DNA of 28,241 nt from Lineolata rhizophorae (taxonomy: Eukaryota > Ascomycota > Dothideomycetes > Lineolatales > Lineolataceae): contig MU001701.1 in the NCBI GenBank assembly GCA_010093515.1, positions 108,179-136,419 on the forward strand. Direction: 5' to 3'. Below the pieces are notes generated by a model that was not told the DNA's origin, ran no database searches, and was given only the letters and a program-made list of their open reading frames with translations. The position numbers and the translations under genes are program-made. Shown here piece by piece: positions 9,703-19,228 of the stretch (positions are counted from its first letter, which is position 1; every line of letters starts with the position of its first letter).

Positions 9703-11396
9703 CTAATCAAGATTATTCCATGTAAGCTCATACCCAAACACGGTCCGCCTCAAACGCTCGTCCTTTCCATACAGTTAGCCTTTCCACGTCATAGCCATAC
9801 ATCGAGCCCGACTAAACCTACCCCCGGATCTCCCTCAAACATGACATTTGGCATATACGCCTCCAAAATATTCTCGACAGCGAACTCGTTCTCCCTCGCC
9901 AAATCGAAAAAGGCAAGATCTTTCTCCATCAACCACGGGCGATACGGCGTGAAAAAGACTAGCGCCTTTGCGTCCTTCGACCGTTTGAGCGTCTTTTGTA
10001 CGGTGGCCAGCAGTTTGGCGTGCTCCGAGTGATTGAAGAGCAGGTCGGCCAGGATAAGCAAGTCAAAACCTGGTTCCGAAGCGGCGGCATCCGGTTCCGG
10101 AGCGGGGAGGCAAGCCAAGAGATCGTCGATGGCGGCACCCCATAGGTAACCCTTGAAGTGGAAAAAGGGACAGTGTCAGTTACCCGTGGTTCTGCTCGTC
10201 CACCATTGGTCCCCGCCGGCCCTCCTTCCAACGACCACTCTTACCTTCGCCTCGACAACGCCCCGAATTCGTTGAGCCGTCTCGCTCCCTTCCAGGCAAT
10301 TCGTGACGTTGAACGCCAGATTCTCAACCAAGTCAGGATCCGGGTAGTCCGTGACGACGACCTTCGCGGCGCCGCGCAGCGCGCAGACGAGGCTGGGCAG
10401 GCCGCCGCCGGCGCCTAGCTCGAGCACCGTCTTGCCCGCTACCAGAGTGGCGGCGCCGTCTTCCAGGTAGGTCGCGACCGTGCGACCGGCGTTCCAGAGG
10501 AGGTGGCCCTGTGGAGTGGGAATGAGGCGCGTCCGTGGAGGACGCACGAAGCGTGCGTTAGCGTGCGTGCTTCTCCATGCGGCTGGGAATGGGGGAAAGG
10601 TCATGTGCGAGGGCAGGAAGGGGTTTTTGGCGGCTGGCCGTTGGAGAGTAGGGGATTGGAGAGCATTGGGAAGCAGATACGAATGGTTCGGGGCAGTTTT
10701 GAGTTCGGACTGTAATCGGAGAGTGCGACCGGATTTGCCCGGGACTGGGGCTGCGAGTTGCTTATCCCGGAAAGGACTTCTAATGGAAGACAGGCAAGTG
10801 GTCTATGGACCGCAAGGATGTTTCTCGTTTGCATGCGCGGGCAAGCTCGACCTGACAAGGTGCGTGTGTAACGCACCACTTGGAGTGGGTGCGACGCACG
10901 CGACTCGAGAAAAAAGGAAGTGACATGACGTGGTGGGCGGCTCTGCTGGCACCCTTAGCTCTCCCACCGAGCGTCCCGCCGCCATGGTACCCGTGGGGTT
11001 AGAAGTAAACCCGAGTAAATTGCTTTATGTAAGACAAGAACGCTCGGACAGCCCAACCCGGCCGGGGTTGTTGGAGTGAAAAGGAAAAAAGAAAAAGGAA
11101 AGAAAAGCGTGAACATAGAACATAACAGAGGCCGCTTTCGGAACCCGGGATAGCAGGCTATGTCGAGGCGGACTCGGTTCGGACCGCAGGACTCGGTTCG
11201 AGCATCAGAGGGGACAGCTTGCGAGTGAAACGAGTCCGGTTCTTACCCAAAGCGGATTGTGACCCACGAGGCGGATGTGGAGGGTCTCGCCTGATCGGAG
11301 CGCGTGGGTTGCAAAGGTGGCGGGCTTCTCCGGCTGAAAGTAGTCGGGAGGCTCCTGGAACATGTCGAAGCTCTCATCGTCGCCCGGGTCGGACAT
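9703..11396 (-). CDS. efm7: EFM7/Nnt1-type protein N-terminal and lysine methyltransferase (seven-beta-strand)
   Basis: Four exons on the minus strand: 11396-11247, 10508-10245, 10151-9822 and 9762-9703, giving 267 residues, like yeast Efm7 (about 260). All junctions fall between codons. Efm7 methylates the N-terminal Gly and the adjacent Lys of translation elongation factor eEF1A, using S-adenosylmethionine, in the cytosol. The signature parts are all present: PLW|GHLLWNAG at about 48-58 across the first splice; the SAM-binding loop VLELGAGGG (about 78-86); TDYPD (103-107); GYLWG (139-143); ADLLFNH (173-179); FFTPYRP; and the end motif DERLRRTVFGYELTW in the last exon. Without the small last exon (60 nt, after a 59-nt intron) the frame would run into an intron and lose this conserved end. 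The first intron is unusually long (738 nt). The start at 11396 gives MSDPGDDESFDMFQEP, matching the acidic family N-terminus. Confidence 0.93.
10509..11246 (-). other. Unusually long first intron of efm7
   Basis: The donor GTAAGA (minus strand, 11246) and acceptor CCACAG (ending at 10509) join PLW to GHLLWNAG in phase, which fixes both ends by homology. At 738 nt it is about ten times the usual length here. It contains two copies of GACTCGGTTCG (11171-11181 and 11190-11200). No ORF in it looks like a real protein. Confidence 0.7.
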
Positions 11397-13004
11397 TGTT
11401 GTTGTTGGTTTAGGGCGGACGCGCCGCGGCCGGGTTGTGCGGAGAGGAGGAAGGACTCGCGGGGAAGCAGGGACTGGCTCGAGGCCAATCGATAAGGCCC
11501 CGGAGAGGGGCGGGTTGCAGCCGGCAGGTGCCACGGTGCCACGGCGCCGCGGGCGCACGTGTTGGGCTGAGCGCCCGCCAGCTAGACCGCGAGACGCGAC
11601 TGCCCTGCAGGGACCGGAGGAAGCTGCCAGCCTTGGCGACGGAACAACCGCCCGGCGGTACGTGCTGTGCCTTAGTAATATCTCCCAGCCGAGAACATAC
11701 ATATAGTAGCCGGACCTCAAGGTACTCGAGATGCTCAAGCGTGTTGCGCGGGACAAGCGGGACGCCTTGAAATGGACCGTCCGTTTCGACAAAGGACGAG
11801 AAGCAAGCCGGGGGGCTGAAAACGGGCCCCCGATAATAAAGGGCCCGCCAGAGCGCTCCTTCCCCTCAGCCCTCGCGGACAGCAAGCCTGCACGCCCGCA
11901 AAGCCCGCCAGGCGCCGCGCGACCTGATAGGCCGCCAGCCGAGCCGCGTGCCGCCTGCGCGCGACCGGGATTCGAGCGTCGCACCCGTCGTCGGCGCCAT
12001 GCCCGATTTGTTAACAAAACTTGCTCACTTGCAGCCTCGCTCCCTCGTTCTCCATGCCACTGGCGCCCTCGCCCCCGGGTCCCGCGCCGCCTCCTTCGAG
12101 GACCGCCATCGACGCCTGCGCTTGCTGACGGCCCCGATCGTGTCCTGCCTACCCGTTCCACCACTTATTCCTCCCCCCCGGACGGTCGCTTCTGTTGCCG
12201 CTGGTGCCAGGCCTGCTGTCGTTGTCTAGCGTTGCGTGTGAGAGCGTTCTTTAAACCTTCTACTGTCCCCCGAGCTAGGGCGAGGCTGGGCTGATGGACA
12301 GAGGGCTTACCACGGCCTGCTACAATTACAACTCGGACCAAATCCGCGCCTGATATTTCCCAACCCGGCGTTTGCTGGCGTTGGCCAAGAGGATAATCGC
12401 GAAGGATAATCTGGTCCGTGGTGGCTACCGACCTGCAAGAAGAGCTTCTCACTCGCTCTGCAATCTCCTTACCCCGAGGGGGGAAAAAAAACTTGCGCTT
12501 ATCTGCTCAACCGCATCCGCGACGCTATCCCTCCCTCCTCCACTGAGACGTCCCGCTCTCCCCTTCACTTGGCGTTGCAAAGCAGGGAAAATCGGTCCCC
12601 ATCTTTGGAACTTCTTGCGTTGCGCTCGTTATTTGCGCGTCGCGGGAGCCCCGTGACGGCTTAGAGGGGTTCCGTTTGTTTCTGATCGCTACCGGGGCCT
12701 AGCTATCACAGGCACGAGGCTGGAGGACGAACCACTCGGTCAAGTTCTCCGTAAGGGCCCGTCTTTTGCTTCCATCATCTCCTCTTTCCTTCTTCTTGTC
12801 CAACCAGCTGTCGGCATCTCGAATCTGTGGCGGGCTATCCCGCGCAGGTCTAGAGCCTTTACACACTCGTTTGCAATATACTCGCCGCCCAAAGGAGCGT
12901 CACGCTTCTGCAGGGACCCACGGGGCTGACCACATGGCAGGGCCGCGCGGGACAGCGCTTGATTTGACGGCGCGCTCTGCTCCTCTCCGCCTTCCACGGC
13001 AGAG
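11397..13004. promoter_or_regulatory. Divergent promoter region between efm7 and the copper-fist gene
   Basis: This 1.6-kb gap separates the start codons of two genes transcribed away from each other. GC is high up to about 12150, so long frames are open on both strands (for example 11731-12294 +), but they translate to Arg/Pro/Ala-rich text with no domain. From about 12160 the + strand becomes pyrimidine-rich, fitting a promoter and 5' leader of the copper-fist gene. I found no clear copper-response element and no RNA gene. Confidence 0.5.
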
Positions 13005-15369
13005 ATGGTCTACATTCTCGTCGACGGCGAGAAGAAGAAGGTGGCATGGTGAGTGAGATCTCTTGCGTGGCTGATCTTTCTGTTGTCTTAAATGCGACTC
13101 GCATGCTCTTGCACCTTCGTGTCCGAGTTCCCAACCCTCGACGTTGGCTTGCGAGCCTCTCTTCCGTTGTTGCGTCAAACATGTCTCCAAACCTCGGATT
13201 TACGTTCAATTTATGTCTAGCTAACATGTTCGTGGGTCTAACTCATCAGTGGGCCGTGTATTCGAGGCCACCGATCTTCAAAATGCGAACACAAGGACCG
13301 CATTTTGCTCGAGGTGCGCAAGCCCGGCCGGCCGTTGAGCAGTTGTCCTCACCCGGCCGGTTCTTGTAATTGCGACCGCATTGTAATCAACTACACCATT
13401 CCCAAATGTACGGCCACTTAGCCTATGTCTAGAACCACCGAGTCTTCTAACCTATGTCGCAGCCGTCGAGTGTAGCAAATGCTCGCCAAATGATCCAATT
13501 CCGGCGGACTCCAGCATTACGAAAGTCAAAGCGAGTGAATACAACGCGCAAATTGGCGGCCCTACTGGTGCCAATCGTATTCAAAAGTCGAAGCGGAAAT
13601 CGGTAATTGCGCGACCAACGAGTACCATTGAGCGAGCTGTGAAGGAGTTTGAAGAAGGCGGCTCGGAGACGATCGAACGAAAACCGGACCAACCTAAGCC
13701 TTCAGGCAATTCATCACCGCTGACTTCCAGTGGTGGAGCATCCCCAAAGACGAGCAGTGGCTCGACTTCACACGATGTGTCTCCACTTCTCGAGGGCCAA
13801 ACAAACGGCCCGGTTAATGTCCCAAATGGCCCGAATCAACCAAGGCTTCGCCTTGGTTTGATGGGTGTCGGCGGCGCTGGTGCTGGGCCTGATGTTATCG
13901 GCTGGGACTCTCAGTGGCCCAGCTTGTCGGCGTTGCCGAGTAACCACACTGCTCCTGGCAAAATACAAGCGGGCAACCAACAAGCTACTGCGGATGGCCA
14001 CCAAACAAACAGTTTGATGCCTTCTTCGACAAGGAAATCGTGCTGTGGTGGTGGAGCGTCCACTTCTAGTTCCTCGGGACAAACAGCAATGCCGAATACG
14101 CAGATGGCCCAACTTCCAGGCCTGAACTTCCAGCACACCGATCCCTACTCCTATGCTTCTATGGAAGCCGCCACCCCCTTTATTCATCCCGCCGCTCATT
14201 CGATGACGCAGTCCGGCATTACACCGCTCTCGTCAGGTGTCCCGCAGCACACCTGTGGAGCTATGTCCCATCCGGATGGCAGCGGGAGCAACGCTCATAA
14301 CTGCAACTGCGGCGATAGCTGCGAGTGCCTGGGATGTGCAGCACACCCGCAAAATGCGACAACAATACAGTGGGTCAAGAAGCATAGCGAATTCATGGTT
14401 TTCGGAGGTGAACCGAGTTCTCCTCAACTGGCGTATATGCCATATATGCCACATCAACCACTGGTGGGGTTTGAGACGCTAGCGCAGCACCAGAGGCCGC
14501 CAGGCATGGGACACGATACTCATTCGTATCTTTTCGATCCTTTCCAGCAGATGCAGATTCCCGTGAACGGGCATCCGCATGGCCAGTGGGCGCAGGACTT
14601 GTCATCCATGGCCAGACTACCAGGATCTGCCATGCAGCAATTTGACGCGCATCGAATTCCGACGGCTGTTCAACAGTCCCACGACGTCTCCACTCCTCAC
14701 GCACTTAACGGCTTTGGCTCTCAAAGCGGACCGACGTCCCCCACCACCCCACGCCCTCTTGCTCAACACTCCAATCCCGTTAGCGTCGATCATCCTTCAA
14801 CGACGCTCAGTCTGACCGAGAACCCCTACATGGGCACGTCATCTACTCTCTCACCGCCCTCGCACCCGACCCCTAGCCTCGCCTCTCACGACCACCACTC
14901 CCAACAACAGCAACACGACGACCCTATCAACACGGCCACCACAACCCGCATGTCGGCTCCTACTCTTCCCGCCCTAGACGATAGCCCCCCGGCCCCCGCC
15001 ACCGCCCCCGCCGACGATGCCGAGCTCTCGCCCAGCTCCTACTTCTTCAACTCCATCGTGCTGCCCGGCTGCTCTGAGAATAACGGCCTCTGTCAGTGTG
15101 GCGACGGCTGCTTGTGTGCCGGCTGTCTCATGCATGGCGGGCACAACGGCGTTGATGTCGGGTTTGAGCCCGCTGCCGAGGCGGACGACGTGGATGTAGA
15201 TTTAGATGTGGGAAGTGCAGCAGCGGAGGCGGAAGCGCGCGGTGGGGGTGTGTCGCGGACGATGGCGGAACAGGCCCAGGTGAGGGTCCCGAAGGAGCCC
15301 CCGCCCGCGGCGCCGCCGCCGTCGGTGGCGAGCCCGGTGTTGAGGCAGGAGGGGGTGACGGTGTCGTGA
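13005..15369 (+). CDS. mac1: Copper-fist transcription factor, Mac1/Cuf1/GRISEA type
   Basis: Three exons: 13005-13048, 13250-13407 and 13463-15369, giving 702 residues. The copper fist fills residues 1-67. Its zinc ligands are C15, C18, C27 and H29 (CGPCIRGHRSSKCEHKD), followed by the basic RKPGRP minor-groove motif at about 38-43 and the copper-binding cysteines around SSCPHPAGSCNCDR (C47, C54, C56). The first intron splits the codon of C15. Two cysteine repeats of exact form C-x-C-x3-C-x-C-x2-C-x2-H lie at 348-362 (CNCGDSCECLGCAAH) and 611-625 (CQCGDGCLCAGCLMH). This is the layout of Mac1, Cuf1 and GRISEA, nuclear activators of copper-uptake genes when copper is scarce, in which such repeats sense copper. 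The rest is Ser/Pro/Gln/His/Asn-rich and probably disordered. Ace1/AceA-type detoxification factors carry their cysteines nearer the fist, so the uptake role is favoured, by inference. Exon joins rest on the unbroken fist. Confidence 0.93.
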
Positions 15370-16340
15370 AGGTGGGACGGGTGGGTTGGTGATTGGTAGG
15401 GAGGAGCTGGAGAGTTCCATGGGTCGGGGCGGGGTGAAACTAGGAAGTAAGTGAAAATCTGTTCGGTCTGCATTTGTCGTTGCATACTCTTTTTAAGGGA
15501 CTTTTGCTTGCGATTTTCTGAGTTGCGCAGGCATAGACTAGTTTGCGTTGTGCCAATGGCTAGACTTGACATGTTACAATGGTTTTCTCTTCTCCGCTTG
15601 TTATGCACGGATACCCATGTATGGGTCGGTGACTTGGTTTCGGTTGTATTTTGCTACGGCGTTATGTGGACGAGATGCAGCGCTATTTCAAAAGGGCTTG
15701 ATCGGATTTGTTCAAATAATGCATTGCTATTGGCATCGGCATTTGATGTGGTTGGGCATGCTGCCCGCCGGTACGTATCCTTGGTTTATTTATGAATCGA
15801 TCGATAAGTTGGTATTCTTCTACTTTGTTCTTTGCTCGTCATCACTTGGTCTGTAAAATGGCGGTTATGTCGCAAAAAGTGTAAAATTGTATTATGTCAA
15901 CCTATCTGGGCTAGAGGGGGCCAGCTATATGTACGATGGTAAGTCCCTCCTTCTCCTATCGTAAAGTATGCATAGGTTGATGGCGAAAGCTAATATGGGC
16001 GACGGCTACGATTTAGCTGTAGACCGCCAGCCCTTCCACATAGTGCAAGTGAAAAAGAGTTTCACTATGTAGAGTAAAGAAGTGAAAGTCTCCTCAATTG
16101 TCATCCTCAAATGCGCTACCCACGGAACCTTAGCCCGACCAGGCCGCACAACCAGAGGTAGCCGCCCGCCGTTATCAGGCACGGAAAAGCGCTAGTCCAC
16201 GCCTATACGGTCGACGACCGATTGCTCGTTTCCAAAACCACGCTGTCCTTCCATCCTCCATCCACCATCCAACTCACGTCGCAACCAAAACATTATCCGC
16301 CGGCTCCACCGCAAGCAAGATCCATGCAGACCCCAACGTC
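15370..16340. other. Intergenic region between convergent genes
   Basis: This is the 3' flank of the copper-fist gene on the left and of the receptor gene on the right. The 114-codon frame at 15451-15795 (+) has odd composition (many Cys, Leu, Val) and no neighbouring splice signals; I take it as chance within the 3' region. Nothing else is visible. Confidence 0.5.
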
Positions 16341-17728
16341 CTAGACATCCAACACGGACCTCTTCTCAGCCGCGGTGCCGCTGTCGCCGCCGCCCTTCAC
16401 CGCCGCATGCTCGACCTCGTCGTAGTCGACAGACGGCTCGGTCAGCCCCGTCGCGCCGCTCGTCTTGCGCCCCATAGCGGCGGCTCCATTCCCGCTGCCC
16501 GTGCTCGCGCTGCCGAACTTGTGGCCCGCCGACGCAGCTGAGGAGGAGCCGTCCGAGAGGAGCTTCTCTCCGCGGGAGCCGTCGTAGTAGCGGCCGGAGG
16601 AGCTAATTTTGGAGTGGGGTTTCTTGGAACGGCGACCGGGGGCGCCCGAGGGGGAGGAGGAGCTGCCGGTGGCGGCGGACATGGTGCTGTGTGCCCAGAT
16701 GGCGGAGAGGGGCAGGAAGAGGGCGACGATGGTAATGACTTGGGAGCCAAGCTCGGGGGCGTCGGTGAAGTATTGGAGGGCGGAGAATATTGCTGAGGAG
16801 GTGGAGAGGCAGTGACTTGGTTAGTATTCGTCGAAATAATGGCCTGCAGGACCGAAGAGAGATGGTCTGTCGTCACTTATTACTTACCTGGCACGACCAT
16901 GGTCTGACAGCCCATGATGAAGATGACGCGCATGGCACCGTACTGCTTCATGCCCAGCCTCTTCCGATCCCCCATCGCGAGCGCTAGCTTAGCCACGAAG
17001 ATGGCGCTGAAGACGAAGATGCTAATGGTGGTGGTAATGTTGTTGGCGTGCGCCAGCCAGCGCCACTCGTCGAAGGGCGCCTTGGCCACGATGGCCTCGC
17101 AGTTGAGCACCGTCAGCGCGAAGCGAAACCCGATAGCCATGACGGCTACGAGCGCCGTCATGAGCAGCAGGCCGTACTTGGTGAGCCCGCGCGCCGTCAC
17201 GTGGACGACGTGCACTTGCAGCACGAGCGAGGCCTCGATGAAGCCGAGCGTGACCAGCGTCAGCACCGACGCCGCGCAGCTGATGCCGACGTCCCGCGCG
17301 GGAACCCCCGAGTAGTCGAAGCCGAAGAAGGCGTACGCGACGTACCAGGGCCCGGTGAAGTAGAGACACTGCAGGATTGAGCGGACGCCGTTGGTGGCGA
17401 GGGCGAGGGCATTGAGCGCGAAGACAGGCGAGGTACGCTTGTGCGGCTGCGGCAGGGTGAGCACGAGCAGGACGGCGAGCAGCACCAGCGAGGCCCCGAT
17501 CTGGCTGGCGTAGTTGATGCAGATGCGGATGCCGTACGAGGCCCAATAGTCGACGTCGGCGAGCGTCAAGGGGATCGGCGTGCCGTCGGGGAGGAAGATG
17601 GTGATGTCCTGGGCGTAGGGGTCCAAGGGGATGATGGGTGTTGGCGTCGGGGTGTCGGCCGTTGCGGTGGTGAGGAAGGTGGTTGTGATGGTTTGAGTCG
17701 CGGTCGTGGTTGTCACGTTGGCCGACAT
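16341..17728 (-). CDS. ste2: Alpha-type mating pheromone receptor, Ste2 family (GPCR)
   Basis: Two exons on the minus strand, 17728-16888 and 16792-16341, joined across a 95-nt GTAAGT..CAG intron, giving 430 residues. This seven-span receptor in the plasma membrane detects the alpha-type peptide pheromone and signals through a heterotrimeric G protein and MAP kinase in mating. It is also used in fungal chemotropism. Family signatures: INYASQIGASLVLLAVLLV in the first span, SPVFALNALALATNGVRS in the second, FIEASLVLQV in the fourth, GFRFALTVLNCEAIV in the fifth, and, across the splice, RVIFIMGCQTMVVPAIFSAL in the sixth and LPLSAIWA (about 307-314) in the seventh. The N-terminus is Thr-rich and hydrophilic, and the 116-residue tail is Ser/Gly-rich, as expected for phosphorylation-dependent desensitisation. 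An in-frame ATG at 17812 would add 28 residues, but the chosen start gives the usual short outer segment. Confidence 0.94.
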
Positions 17729-17997
17729 TGTGGACTGACTCTCGAGCTCGAGTTGGCCGGTTTCCAGAAGTTGAGTTGGTCTTTGTGCTCTTCGCTGCCT
17801 GTGAGATGGCAAGAAGATGCCCGAGCCAGATGTTCAGGAGGACAATGAAGGTATCAACTGCCGACGATATCGAAAACCGGAACTGTCCAACGACCACTTG
17901 AAAGAGGTAGTTTGGAAGTCAAGCGGTGGAAGCGGAAGGTTATCAAGACGAAGTGTAAAAGTTTTCAAACGAAACGATAGCTATAAGCGAAGTTGAG

Positions 17998-18036
17998 ACA
18001 ATTGTGAGAAGAACAATAAGGGGCACACGATTGTTC
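17998..18036. promoter_or_regulatory. Proximal ACAAT inverted motifs upstream of ste2
   Basis: Three copies of the ACAAT core within 39 bp: ACAATTGT (17998-18005, a palindrome), GAACAAT (18011-18017) and its reverse complement ATTGTTC (18030-18036). They lie about 270-310 bp upstream of the receptor start codon. The core matches the AACAAT preference of SRY/Sox-like HMG boxes, the class to which fungal MAT HMG proteins belong. Binding is inference. Confidence 0.4.
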
Positions 18037-18462
18037 TCTAGCGGAGCAGTGCCGCTTCCACGGTAGGAAAGAGTGACTTGACCACCGCTCGCAAAGTAGC
18101 TTAGTCCACCTACTATAGCTTGTGGACGATCACGACGACAATATACGAGGGCGAGGAGGTGAGAAGTGGAAGGCGAGTTAAGGTTGAGGCGTCCTCTTGC
18201 TATGTCCCATATTCTTTGAGTTCCGCTTTCAGGGGCATTTCAGCCATCCTTCAGAACGCGCATTCTTAGACAGCGGGACCCCGTCCTGGATATAGGTCCA
18301 CTTAGACAGAAGAACGGCCCATCAAAATCTCGCATCTGTCCGCGCTAAAGTCAGCCGTCTTATACATCATACTCAAACTTTGAGCCTTTTTGGGGTCGGT
18401 TCGCGAGACAGGATGGATGTGGTGAGGCGCGAGGCTTGGTGTAGTGTGATGCCAAGGCTAGT

Positions 18463-18495
18463 GAACAATTGTTCGCCTCAGCCGAACAATTGTTC
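18463..18495. repeat. Twin 12-bp palindromes GAACAATTGTTC, 21 bp apart
   Basis: The perfect palindrome GAACAATTGTTC occurs at 18463-18474 and again at 18484-18495, separated by GCCTCAGCC. Centre-to-centre distance is 21 bp, two turns of B-DNA, so the two sites face the same side of the helix. A partial copy, GGAACAACC, follows at about 18502. Each palindrome is two overlapping inverted AACAAT cores. They lie about 735-770 bp upstream of the ste2 start codon. Confidence 0.85.
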
Positions 18496-19228
18496 TTCGG
18501 TGGAACAACCGATAGTCGAGCAGTTCAGCTTTCATGCCTGGCCCGCCCCCTGCATCTTTCATATTCACTAAACGTTTTAGCGGCTATACGATCTCCTCAA
18601 GTTCCCTAGTGTAGATAACCCAATGAATTACGAAATTGAATTTATTAGACAAAAATCGAGCGACTACGATTCGGCAAATATAGGTTCCCAACATACACTA
18701 AATACAATCGAACACCTCAGATTGGTGCTGATAGAGGATTCCACGCCCCAGTGTCGTCAATTTCGTGTTAATGCCGTTTGATTGTGCATTGGGAAGGCTT
18801 TGTATACACGGTCTTAGGAAGTGGCCGAAACTCTAGGCCGCCCACCCGCCCCAGTCTACATACTGCAAAGTGAATCAAACAGAATATATTATGCCTCTAA
18901 ATTTAACCAAACTCAGTAAGTGCTAGCATGATACAAAACAAAAAAAAATAACCTATTTCATTCCCGATGGCTTTCCAAGCTTCGAGTGGCGCGCCGAAAC
19001 AATTTTAGGCTATGTGCCTCACAGAGAAGCGTTCTGCAAGAGGATCTCTCAATCTAGACCGGCGCTAAGAGCTGGGCTGGAACAAGCTATTTGGTAGTAG
19101 TTCATACGGATCGGTGGAAAGCAAGTGTGAAGACGGTTAATCAATCCGGATAATTAGAGATTCTAGAATTAGACGGGCCGAGAATTAAAATTTCTCAAAA
19201 GGAGGTATGTCATATTCTTCATTTTTAC

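Larger units (their letters stand above)
17729..19228. promoter_or_regulatory. Upstream region of ste2 and gene-free DNA
   Basis: From about 17729 to 18560 this is the upstream region of the receptor gene and contains the ACAAT palindrome cluster listed separately. From about 18560 to 19228 the DNA is AT-rich with frequent stops in all frames and no recognisable element; it is the 3' flank of the tentative gene ending at 19229. Confidence 0.5.

Noticed and set aside
11171-11200. GGTTCGAGCA at about 11196 as a possible tRNA B-box
   Set aside because: The required C in the B-box is missing, there is no A-box or cloverleaf around it, and it lies inside the efm7 intron as part of a direct repeat.
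11205-12164. 319-codon minus frame and 187-codon + frame (11731-12294) in the divergent promoter
   Set aside because: The minus frame's last 63 codons are the first exon of efm7 plus intron read-through. Everything upstream is Arg/Gly/Pro-rich GC noise without domains.
15451-15856. 114- and 102-codon + strand frames after the copper-fist gene
   Set aside because: They lie in the 3' region, overlap each other in two frames, and have a Cys/Leu/Val-rich composition with no domain or splice support.
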